DNA of 64,000 nt from Myxococcota bacterium (lineage in GTDB: Bacteria; Myxococcota_A; UBA9160; SMWR01), in the NCBI GenBank assembly GCA_022447545.1, contig JAKVBI010000010.1, positions 317,996 through 381,995 of the forward strand, in the 5' to 3' direction. The notes beneath the pieces were generated by a model, which saw nothing but the letters and a program-made list of their open reading frames with translations, was not told the origin of the DNA and did not search any database. Position numbers and translations under genes: made by a program. Shown one piece after another: positions 56,731 through 64,000 of the stretch (positions are counted from its first letter, which is position 1; each line of letters begins with the position of its first letter).

Positions 56731-58173
56731 CTATCTCAGGGGCCGATTCTGCGACACGGTTGAGCAGACCGGTGCCAATCCGACCCGAACCCCGAGACCG
56801 CTGGCCATGACCGTGAGGGCTGCGGCCCAGGGTCCCAGGTGCGGAAGGTGACTCCAGACTCCCAGCGCCCAAAGGACGAGACCGAACGAAATCCCAGCCA
56901 GCATCCCCAGGGCGATGCGGTTTCGACGGCGAAGGCGGCGGGCGGTGCCGCTGGCACCCCAGGCCATGAAACCGCAACCCACCCCCAGGGTTGCCCCCAG
57001 GGGCTCCGCCAGGGGCCTCCAACCTCGCCTTGCACCCATCAATCTCTCGCCGGAACAATGGCCATCGACTTCTATGCGCGTGTGTCGACCATTGTAGAAG
57101 GCCCAAATGCGGTGCTCCGACAGGTTCAGCGGCGAACCGGTGGTGGTCGTGTCTGGGTGGGTCGCGTTCTCATCCGTCACGGGCAGGCGAACCCGAAAGA
57201 CCACTTCCGTGTCCCTTTGAGCGATGCTGAAATCGCGAAGGGCGGCATCTCGGGACATGGTGAGAACCCGACCAGGCTCGATCGAACTCAACGCCGATGG
57301 CTCGAAGTCTACATAGATCGAGAGTTCGTCCGAGGCCACGAGACGCTCATACACATGCCTCGACACCGAATCCGGAAACGCCCAGAGCCCGCCCTCGAGA
57401 AGCAGCCCGTTGGAATCGACCCGTGTCTTCTCCGGTGTGGGACGCGCCAGTGGATCGAACACGCGAGGTCCTGTGGGGCCATCCAGCCTGGCAGCAACGG
57501 GAGAGCGAAACCGGGTCCACAATACGGGGCCACCACGTCGCCACGACGAAGGGCCATCTCGGCCCCAGCGCTCGCGCTCTGGATCGCCTCGATCGTAGAT
57601 TGCCAACTCGGCGACTCGTCCGAGCCATGGGCGGTCCATGCTCGGTTCGTTTCCAATCATCAGAGGCATCGGCTGCCAGTCTTCGAAGCCGGCTCCCAGT
57701 CGATAGCGGCTCCCCACGGCACACGTCACGAGCAGGGCCACGGCGATCAGAAGCACCAGGGGTGACAGATCCCGCTTTAACAGGGCGTCAGCTCGGTGGC
57801 CCACGCGCTGCCCGAGAAAGGCGCCCGCCCCATTGCTCATCACGTCCCACAGACTCGGGCTTCGATGAACCAGGGGTTGAAGGCCTTCGAGGCCCAGACT
57901 CAAGACTCCTGCGACCAGCACACACTTCAGGCTCCCGGAGCGCCGCATGGCGACGCCCAGAGGGACGAACAGTACGATGTTCTGGAACAAATCGAAGGGA
58001 ACGGGAAGCGTGAGGCGAAAGGGTCCAGGCCGGCAGTGAAGCCAGAAGGGGAAGAGCGTCGCAGCCAACAACAACAGGAGATAGAGCGGTAGCCAGGGTT
58101 CTCTGGCATGAGAAGAACTGGAAGAAGGGAGACCACTCGACCCCTTCGAAACAGTGGCGCGCTCCGATGACAT
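56731..58173 (-). CDS. VanZ-like membrane protein with LamG-like domain
   Basis: A 480-aa protein. After a short Ser-rich N-terminus comes a VanZ-like membrane section ([16 protein letters not shown], then [17 protein letters not shown] and [18 protein letters not shown]) of five or so helices. The middle 220 residues look like a LamG/jellyroll fold ([34 protein letters not shown]-type strands, [15 protein letters not shown]), followed by two or three C-terminal helices. VanZ proteins are linked to teicoplanin resistance in Gram-positive bacteria, but are widespread with unknown roles. The ATG at 58173 is chosen because it precedes the VanZ part directly. It is divergent from the DUF255 gene by 40 bases. 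Confidence 0.72.
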   Translation of the reverse strand: MSSERATVSKGSSGLPSSSSSHAREPWLPLYLLLLLAATLFPFWLHCRPGPFRLTLPVPFDLFQNIVLFVPLGVAMRRSGSLKCVLVAGVLSLGLEGLQPLVHRSPSLWDVMSNGAGAFLGQRVGHRADALLKRDLSPLVLLIAVALLVTCAVGSRYRLGAGFEDWQPMPLMIGNEPSMDRPWLGRVAELAIYDRGDPERERWGRDGPSSWRRGGPVLWTRFRSPVAARLDGPTGPRVFDPLARPTPEKTRVDSNGLLLEGGLWAFPDSVSRHVYERLVASDELSIYVDFEPSALSSIEPGRVLTMSRDAALRDFSIAQRDTEVVFRVRLPVTDENATHPDTTTTGSPLNLSEHRIWAFYNGRHTRIEVDGHCSGERLMGARRGWRPLAEPLGATLGVGCGFMAWGASGTARRLRRRNRIALGMLAGISFGLVLWALGVWSHLPHLGPWAAALTVMASGLGVRVGLAPVCSTVSQNRPLR

Positions 58174-58213
58174 CTCCGCAACAATAGACCGAGAGCCCAC
58201 CGAAAGGACCGAG

Positions 58214-60604
58214 ATGGCACAAGTCAGGCGAAACCCCGCTTTGGCCAGGGGCAGGCGTCTTCGGCGTAACCACGCGAAGTCGCGGGGCCTCCGGAGCCTT
58301 GGCACCTGGCTGATGGCGATTCTCCTCCTCGCCGGCGGAGGCGGAGCGGTGGCTCCCCAGGCGGGGGGAGGGCCGTCGACGGTCCCGGCGCAACTCCCGG
58401 GCGGGGAACCCTACACACCCGAGTTGCGGGCTCGCCTCGCCTCAGAGCTCGCGAAGCGGGGCAACCGGTACGAGCCCCGAACCGCTCAGCTTCGACCCGA
58501 CGGAACGCCTCGATTCAGCAATCGCTTGCTCCTCGAGCCCAGTCCCTATTTGCAGCAACATGCTCACAATCCTGTCGACTGGTATCCATGGGGAGACGAG
58601 GCCTTCGAAACGGCCCGCCGCCTGGGGCGACCCGTGCTCGTGAGCATCGGCTACTCGACCTGCCACTGGTGTCACGTCATGGAGGAGGAATCCTTCGACG
58701 ACCCTGAAATCGCCGAAGTATTGAATCGCCACTTCGTCGCCGTCAAAGTGGATCGAGAGGCCAGACCGGACATCGACGCCATCTATTTGACCGCCCTGCG
58801 GGCGATGAACCAACCAGGGGGCTGGCCCCTGAATGTCTGGGTCACTCCCGACCGAGAGCCCTTTTTCGGTGGTACGTATTTTCCGCGCGAGGGTCGAGAT
58901 GGGCGCCCGGGTTTCGCAGCCCTGTTGGAGTCGATTCATCAACAGTACGCCAGTAACCCCGCTGCAGCCTCCGCCCAGGCGGAACGAGTGGCGGATACCC
59001 TGAGGAGGAGTCTGGAAGCCAACGTCGCCATGGCATCGACGCTTCCCTCGGCGGATCCACTGATCGGTGCACGCTTAGATGCCGGGCGCAAATTCGATCC
59101 CCTTCGAGGCGGCCAGGCCGGTGCTCCCAAGTTTCCCTCTTCCTTCCCCCTCCGGTTTCTCCTGCGCTATGCGCGGCGCACCGGGGACGAGGCAGCCCTG
59201 GATATGGTCTCGCTCAGCCTGGAAAAAATGGCAGCGGGTGGCATCTACGACCATCTGGGCGGTGGGTTTCACCGCTATTCCGTCGATGACGGTTGGCGGG
59301 TGCCTCACTTCGAGAAAATGCTCTACGACAACGCATGGTTGGCGGTCGTCTACCTCGAGGCGTGGCAGGCGACAGGACGCCAGGATTTCAGGTCCATCGC
59401 CCGGGAGACCCTCGACTATCTCGATCGGGAAATGACCGCCCCGGAAGGCGGCTTCTATTCGGCCACGGATGCTGACAGCGTGACGCCCGAGGGCCATTCG
59501 GAAGAGGGGCGATTCTTCACTTGGACACCCACCGAAATGATCCAAGCGCTGGGTCCCGAAGACGCTGAAGTGATGGCCGCCTACTACGGCGTCGACGATG
59601 CCGGAGATCTCGAGGGGCGAAATGTTTTGAGCGCTTCCAAGCCTCTGGAACGTGTCGCGAGAAACCTGGGAATGAAACCGAATGCGGTGCGAGAGGTACT
59701 GGCGCAATCGCGCGCGGAACTGAAACGAGTGCGCAGTCAACGACCTCCGCCCCTGAGGGATGAAAAGCGGGTGACAGCCTGGAATGGCCTAGCGATCTCC
59801 GCATTTGCACGAGCGGGCTTCGCGATGAAGGAGGCACGCTACCTCGAGGTGGCTCAGCGATCGGCGCGTTTCGTCCTCGACCACATGCGTCCCGATGGAC
59901 GACTCGCGAGGATCTACTTTGAGGGCAGGGTCGCTGGCCCTGCGTTCCTTGAAGACTACGCGTTCCTCATCCAGGGGTTGATCGACCTGTACGAAGCTAC
60001 GGGGGTCCTGAGCTGGCTCGAGGACGCCGTGGATCTTCAACGTATCCTCGACAGCCGATACCTCGATGTAGAAGGAGGCGGATACTTCAAGACTTCAAGC
60101 GACGGAGAAATCCTACTCGCTCGGGAGAAACCCGCTTCCGACGGAGCCATCCCATCGGGAAATTCCGTCACCGCCCTGAACCTGCTCCGCCTGGCCGAAC
60201 TGACGGGAAGACCCGAATATCGCCAACAGTTCGAATTCCTCTATTCGGCCTTCGAGCCACTGCTCGTCTCGAATCCCACCGCTTTGTCGGAAATGCTTCT
60301 CGCCATCGACTATACGCTCGACACCAGTAAGGAGATCGTCATTGTGGGACCCGAGAAGGGTGGCGATTTCGACGGCATGCTTGCTCCCCTGCGGGAAAGT
60401 TTCGTACCCAATCGAATCTTGTCGGTCGTGCGGGCCGGCGACCATCTCGAGCGCAGCGCTGAAGTCATTCCCCTCGTGAAGGGGAGGGTGCCCAGAAAGG
60501 GGCATGTCACCGCCTACCTGTGTGAACACAACGTCTGTCTCCTTCCCACGTCTGACCCCGAGGTCTTCGCCGGCCAATTGGCCGAGGTGGTGCCGCTCCA
60601 ATGA
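58214..60604 (+). CDS. Exported thioredoxin-like DUF255/YyaL (SSP411) family protein
   Basis: A 796-aa protein. An export signal (about 20-55) is followed by the N-terminal thioredoxin-like domain [25 protein letters not shown], with [19 protein letters not shown] holding the CxxC. Middle parts [19 protein letters not shown] and FFGGTYFP match the family. The large C-terminal portion resembles an (alpha/alpha)6 barrel like N-acylglucosamine 2-epimerase, with [14 protein letters not shown] and [11 protein letters not shown]. Family function is not established; redox or sugar-processing activity has been proposed. An export signal is uncommon for this family. AAAGG precedes ATG 58214. Confidence 0.85.
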   Translation: MAQVRRNPALARGRRLRRNHAKSRGLRSLGTWLMAILLLAGGGGAVAPQAGGGPSTVPAQLPGGEPYTPELRARLASELAKRGNRYEPRTAQLRPDGTPRFSNRLLLEPSPYLQQHAHNPVDWYPWGDEAFETARRLGRPVLVSIGYSTCHWCHVMEEESFDDPEIAEVLNRHFVAVKVDREARPDIDAIYLTALRAMNQPGGWPLNVWVTPDREPFFGGTYFPREGRDGRPGFAALLESIHQQYASNPAAASAQAERVADTLRRSLEANVAMASTLPSADPLIGARLDAGRKFDPLRGGQAGAPKFPSSFPLRFLLRYARRTGDEAALDMVSLSLEKMAAGGIYDHLGGGFHRYSVDDGWRVPHFEKMLYDNAWLAVVYLEAWQATGRQDFRSIARETLDYLDREMTAPEGGFYSATDADSVTPEGHSEEGRFFTWTPTEMIQALGPEDAEVMAAYYGVDDAGDLEGRNVLSASKPLERVARNLGMKPNAVREVLAQSRAELKRVRSQRPPPLRDEKRVTAWNGLAISAFARAGFAMKEARYLEVAQRSARFVLDHMRPDGRLARIYFEGRVAGPAFLEDYAFLIQGLIDLYEATGVLSWLEDAVDLQRILDSRYLDVEGGGYFKTSSDGEILLAREKPASDGAIPSGNSVTALNLLRLAELTGRPEYRQQFEFLYSAFEPLLVSNPTALSEMLLAIDYTLDTSKEIVIVGPEKGGDFDGMLAPLRESFVPNRILSVVRAGDHLERSAEVIPLVKGRVPRKGHVTAYLCEHNVCLLPTSDPEVFAGQLAEVVPLQ

Positions 60605-60706
60605 GGTGCCACCATTCGGAGAAAGGCACTGCCGACGCTGGCCTCGTCAACGAATTGAAGAGCAAGCGAGTCGAGGCTTTCAAGAGAACGCCCACCGCGT
60701 GAGGGG

Positions 60707-62320
60707 ATGAAGGTGCTGGGTCGATTCGGAACTCCGCTGGCTTTGGTTCTGGTCGGATTCTGGCTACGACTGGGTGGGGCACGGGACCACTGGTTGAACC
60801 CCGACGAGGGTCTCCGACACTTCATCGCAAAGGCCCCCCTTGCCGAAGCCTGGGAGTTGGTGCTTCGGAATGCTCACCCGCCCCTGTTTCCCGCGGTCTC
60901 CCGCTTCTCCTCCCTATTGGCGGACGATGGAGTGCTCTGGCTTCGATCGACCTCCTTGATCTGTGGTTCTCTGGCCATTGGCGTGCTCTATGCCGCGGGC
61001 CGAAGGCTGCACGGGCCCCTGGCGGGTTTGACGGCCGCGGCGTTACTCGTCGTCTCTCCCGGTGCCGTCGCCATGTCTCAGGTGGCGCGCCCCTACGCGC
61101 TGCAACTACTGGGGATCACGGCGGCGCTTCTGTTCGCCGTTCGCTTGCTCCAAACGGGGGATCGGCGGGATCTGTACGCGTACGCGGCTTGTATCACCGC
61201 CGCGATGATGACTCATTACGGAACGTTCCTGGTCCTGAGCGCCATGGCGGGTGCGCTCTGGCTCGGGGCGGGTTCCGAGCGTGTCGGAGTCACCCGCCGG
61301 GATGTGATTCGGGCGCACCTGCCCGTAGCGGCATTGCTCGCACTCCTGTTGTGGGTCCATGTTTTGCCCAGACTCTGGGACAGCCCTTTGCGCACCTCCG
61401 CGGTAGAGGGATGGTTGTCCCCTCATTTCGGCGGATCACCGAGCACCCTGATCGGCCAAACCTTTGGCACTTTCTCCTATCTGGCAGGTCCGGCCTTCGG
61501 TGGCACCCTGGCGCTGGTCTACGGATTCTCCTGCGTGACTTGCTGGTGGAGCGGACGCCGGGCCCTCGTGGGGGCCAGTATGGCCTTGTGGGCCGTCGCA
61601 CTCATCCTGGCCACCGCCTCGCTCTACCCGATTGGCCCGATTCGCCATGTCCTCTACCTCGCCCCCTTCGTATTCCTGGTGATCGGAGTAGCGACCGCAG
61701 AGTGGGTGGCCCGCGGCCCCATCGCAGTCGCGTCCGTCACGGCCGGAATCGGCCTGTGGTTATGGGCCGGACAACCGCTGGAGGCCGCTCTGCAACTCCC
61801 TCCCCGAACTGCCTCCACCTATGCGGAATTGAACATCCACCGTGAGGAGGGATTCCGGGCCGGAGAAGCCCTCCGGAAACTCGCACACTCGCCGGGTGAT
61901 CTGGTGATCGACCGCTCGACTGCATTCACCCTGGCACCCGTGCTCGGACAGGCCCTGGTCGCCGCCCGACCCTTGGGCAGCACAGGGATCGATGAGTTCC
62001 AATGGGGGAAGCGGCGGGTTCTGATGGTTAATCGTTGGCTGCTCGAAGTTTCCGTCCCAGCCCGAGACCCCGCCGCTCACCTGGCCCACGTGCTCGCCAC
62101 GGTGGATCTCAGTGGTGGCAACGTCTGGCTGGTGACTGCACGTGGCCCGCGACTGGTCGGGGAACTGGACACGTTCGCGAAGGGCTCGATCCTTTCCGTG
62201 ATGGCGGGGCCCACCATTCAAATGATCGCCCTGGATCCTGAACGTTACCGATCGGCCCTGGAGAGGGACCGGGGCAATACCCTCATGGAAGAGATCGGGC
62301 CCCGAGTAGATCCGCGATGA
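60707..62320 (+). CDS. Glycosyltransferase family 39 / ArnT-like (GT-C) membrane protein
   Basis: A 537-aa polytopic protein with about 11 membrane helices. It starts MKVLGRFGTPLALVLVGFWLRL and has WLNPDEGLRHFI in the first outer loop, where GT39/GT83 enzymes carry a catalytic Asp/Glu. It continues HPPLFPAVSRFSSLL, LWLRSTSLICGSLAIGVLY and SQVARPYALQLLG, the usual GT-C pattern. A C-terminal soluble part (about 375-530) follows. It transfers sugars from a polyprenyl-phosphate donor on the periplasmic side. The 3' end overlaps the SGNH gene by 38 bases in convergent orientation. Confidence 0.82.
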   Translation: MKVLGRFGTPLALVLVGFWLRLGGARDHWLNPDEGLRHFIAKAPLAEAWELVLRNAHPPLFPAVSRFSSLLADDGVLWLRSTSLICGSLAIGVLYAAGRRLHGPLAGLTAAALLVVSPGAVAMSQVARPYALQLLGITAALLFAVRLLQTGDRRDLYAYAACITAAMMTHYGTFLVLSAMAGALWLGAGSERVGVTRRDVIRAHLPVAALLALLLWVHVLPRLWDSPLRTSAVEGWLSPHFGGSPSTLIGQTFGTFSYLAGPAFGGTLALVYGFSCVTCWWSGRRALVGASMALWAVALILATASLYPIGPIRHVLYLAPFVFLVIGVATAEWVARGPIAVASVTAGIGLWLWAGQPLEAALQLPPRTASTYAELNIHREEGFRAGEALRKLAHSPGDLVIDRSTAFTLAPVLGQALVAARPLGSTGIDEFQWGKRRVLMVNRWLLEVSVPARDPAAHLAHVLATVDLSGGNVWLVTARGPRLVGELDTFAKGSILSVMAGPTIQMIALDPERYRSALERDRGNTLMEEIGPRVDPR

Positions 62321-63296
62321 ACGGAGTCAATGACTTCGCCGCCACATCGTGCCCAGCTGCGTTGGGGTGTTGGTCATAGGTCGAAACCCAGAGATCAGGT
62401 GCATCCATCCCGAGATAGTCGGGAAGCAGGTTCTTGACGGGCAAATCATTTTCGACAGCGAAGTCTTCGAGCAATTCGCAAATTTTCGCGAAGGGGTAGT
62501 GTTCGGTGAGCTCCACGAGAACCGGAAAGACCACAAAGCCAACCTCCGCCCCGGATGCCCGTGCCAGGTCCCGAATCTCCAAAAGATTCCGCTGGGCCTC
62601 ACGCCATTCCTCGGTCTGCTCTTCCGTTCCGAAGTAGGACTCCTGGAAACGACGGGTGTATCGCCGCCCGACGTCTTGCCGGTCTAGATTGTCGCGGATT
62701 CTGCGATAGATGAACGAATTCGCATACAGGAGCGAATCACGGTTGCGCCTGGTGATCTCCTCTTCGATGACACCGAAGAACTCGGGAATCGACGCCGTGC
62801 GCGTTCCGTCTCTGAGGAAAAAGACGAGGAGTACGAGGTCCGGGTCAAACTCCTCCCCGATTCGTTTCCAGAGCTTCAACCACTTATCGGTCAAGCTCCC
62901 TGGGATCCCACCGTTGAGAACGCGAACGGAGCCGCCGTTCGGCAGTTCATAGTCGGAATTCAGCGACCTTTCGACGATGCGGGCAAAAACGTTGTCGTCA
63001 TTCCGCTCCCCGAGGCCGAAAGTGAAGGAATCCCCCAGTAGCAGAACACGAAACTCTCCATCGGGGCGCTGCGGCGGAATCTGTGGGCCGCGTAGACCGA
63101 AATTGTTGCGCGTATATCCGTCGGGACTGGTATCGGCCTGTTCTCCAGTCAGTTTGGAGTACCAGGGCTGGTCGTACATCGACCACATGACCAGTTCGAG
63201 CACACCGACACCGACCAGCACACTGATGACGACGAGCATCAGGTTTTCCCGACGGCCGGCTTTCGCTTGCATTCGTTTTGTGTTCGGCGATTCCAA
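62283..63296 (-). CDS. Membrane-anchored SGNH/GDSL hydrolase
   Basis: A 337-aa protein. Residues 18-38 form a membrane anchor (LMLVVISVLVGVGVLELVMW). The SGNH core has RVLLLGDSFTFGLGE (block I nucleophile Ser) and LNGGIPGSLTDKWLKLWK (block II). STYDQHPNAAGHDVAA supplies the Asp and His of the triad (block V), near residue 315. Block III is not typical. Such proteins often remove or add acetyl groups on surface polysaccharides (O-acetyl esterases, AlgJ/PatB-like). The 3' end converges with GT39 (38-base overlap). It follows surE by 56 bases on the same strand, so they may be co-transcribed. Confidence 0.83.
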   Translation of the reverse strand: MESPNTKRMQAKAGRRENLMLVVISVLVGVGVLELVMWSMYDQPWYSKLTGEQADTSPDGYTRNNFGLRGPQIPPQRPDGEFRVLLLGDSFTFGLGERNDDNVFARIVERSLNSDYELPNGGSVRVLNGGIPGSLTDKWLKLWKRIGEEFDPDLVLLVFFLRDGTRTASIPEFFGVIEEEITRRNRDSLLYANSFIYRRIRDNLDRQDVGRRYTRRFQESYFGTEEQTEEWREAQRNLLEIRDLARASGAEVGFVVFPVLVELTEHYPFAKICELLEDFAVENDLPVKNLLPDYLGMDAPDLWVSTYDQHPNAAGHDVAAKSLTPFIADLLGARSLP

Positions 63297-63352
63297 TGGT
63301 TCTCTGGCTCTTGGTGCCCCTGGAGTCGAACCAGCGCGGTCCGACAGCGACT

Positions 63353-64000
63353 TCAGGGTGCGCTGGGCGACGGTGGGTCCAGCCTTCCTTTCACTTTTTC
63401 GCGAGCGGACGCCGGAGCCGTGTAGTCCCCATCGAGCAAAACGACAGTGACATGCCCCTGGGCCAGCGCCTCGGCGTCGGAGCCCGCCACGTCCGCACGG
63501 GACTTTGCCCTCGCGAAGGCAGGTGCAAAAACACCTGGCGATTTCTCTTCGAAGCGCAATGCGAACGGTGAACCCTTGCCCTGCACCCCGAAGTGGAGGC
63601 CCTTGGTCTGACCCACACGAATCGCGGGGAAGTTGACGTTGAGCGCCGTTCCGGGCGGAAGGAGCCCGCCATCGGGTTCGCGACGCGAGTTCAGGCGGTC
63701 GACCAACTGAGCAGAGTACGCTGCAACCTCGCGAAGGTGGTCGCTGAAGCCCTCATCCTCGGGACCTTCACCGATGTTGTTTGCACTAAACGCGATGGCT
63801 GGTACGCCGCCGACCGTAATAGCGATGGTGGTAGCGCCCACAGTACCTGAGATTCCCGTGGCAGAGCCCACGTTGGCGCCCTGGTTGATGCCCGAGACGA
63901 CGAGATCGAATGGGTGTTCAGGCGCCTGGATTCCCGTCAGGCCGATCAATACGCAGGTCGCCGGGCTGGCAGTCGCAGAGTATTCATCGGGCCCACGCTG
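63353..64000 (-). CDS. surE: 5'/3'-nucleotidase SurE (5' truncated by window edge)
   Basis: The frame runs to the window edge, so only the last 215 residues are present. SPATCVLIGL precedes the family motif DLVVSGINQGANVGS, with the metal-binding Asn and Ser/Gly loop, then GTVGATTIAIT and VPAIAFSAN. SurE dephosphorylates nucleoside 5' and 3' monophosphates and exopolyphosphate and works with Pcm in stress survival. The N-terminal Asp-Asp metal site (NDD) lies outside the window and cannot be checked. The C-terminal half is shorter than in E. coli SurE. The gene is separated from pcm, its usual partner, by about 32 kb. Confidence 0.88.
   Translation of the reverse strand, partial: QRGPDEYSATASPATCVLIGLTGIQAPEHPFDLVVSGINQGANVGSATGISGTVGATTIAITVGGVPAIAFSANNIGEGPEDEGFSDHLREVAAYSAQLVDRLNSRREPDGGLLPPGTALNVNFPAIRVGQTKGLHFGVQGKGSPFALRFEEKSPGVFAPAFARAKSRADVAGSDAEALAQGHVTVVLLDGDYTAPASAREKVKGRLDPPSPSAP

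Noticed and set aside
56687-57106. N-terminal extension of the sulfatase-fold protein
   Set aside because: The 140 extra residues are Pro/Gly/Arg-rich and antisense to the VanZ-like gene region; the export signal begins at 56686.

Overview
The window looks like a GC-rich chromosome segment from a deltaproteobacterial-type organism, Myxococcota-like or a close relative. This is inferred from three things: an MglA-type polarity GTPase, the order infC-rpmI-rplT-pheS-pheT-ihfA-merR, and an IcmF mutase beside a methylmalonyl-CoA mutase with a MeaB chaperone. No 16S rRNA is present, so the phylum is not proven. No phage, insertion sequence or CRISPR array was seen.

Left part (1-25.5 kb) is mostly housekeeping and all on the + strand. 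It opens with the end of icmF, then methylmalonyl-CoA mutase and MeaB (4-base overlap), an MglA-like GTPase, RibBA, and a MoxR ATPase/VWA protein pair. A structure-dense 0.5-kb noncoding interval follows (8.58-9.08 kb). Next are miaB and guaB-guaA-dnaE, with a good promoter that carries an inverted repeat over its -10 box. A dnaE-coupled periplasmic protein, tRNA-Val(GAC) and the infC-rpmI-rplT-pheST-ihfA-merR ribosome/tRNA-charging operon come next; infC appears to start with AUC. The part ends with an ExeA-like ATPase and tRNA-Pro(GGG).

Right part (25.5-63.3 kb) is an envelope and surface-glycan region with genes on both strands. It holds a TMTC-like glycosyltransferase fused to TPR and leucine-rich repeats, a UDP-glucuronate decarboxylase, Pcm, an NlpD-like LysM/M23 protein, several glycosyltransferases, a CPBP protease, a GlpD-like oxidoreductase, a methyltransferase and an epimerase. 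At 39.66-48.2 kb is a giant secreted protein (about 2845 aa) of eight LamG jellyrolls, three calcium-binding TSP3-like blocks and a propeller-like C-terminus, preceded by an AT-rich promoter island. After it comes a tightly overlapping run of polysaccharide deacetylase, flippase, nucleotidyltransferase/P-loop kinase fusion and APH-like kinase. These are followed by a sulfatase-fold enzyme with Thr at the nucleophile position, a VanZ/LamG-like fusion, a DUF255 thioredoxin-like protein, a GT39 glycosyltransferase, an SGNH hydrolase and the 5'-truncated surE.

The most novel-looking items are the giant LamG/TSP3 protein with two candidate GT-C glycosyltransferases in the same region, a C-rich minus-strand small-RNA candidate with its own intrinsic terminator at 8.71-8.82 kb, the TMTC-TPR-LRR fusion, and the deacetylase-flippase-kinase-kinase operon.
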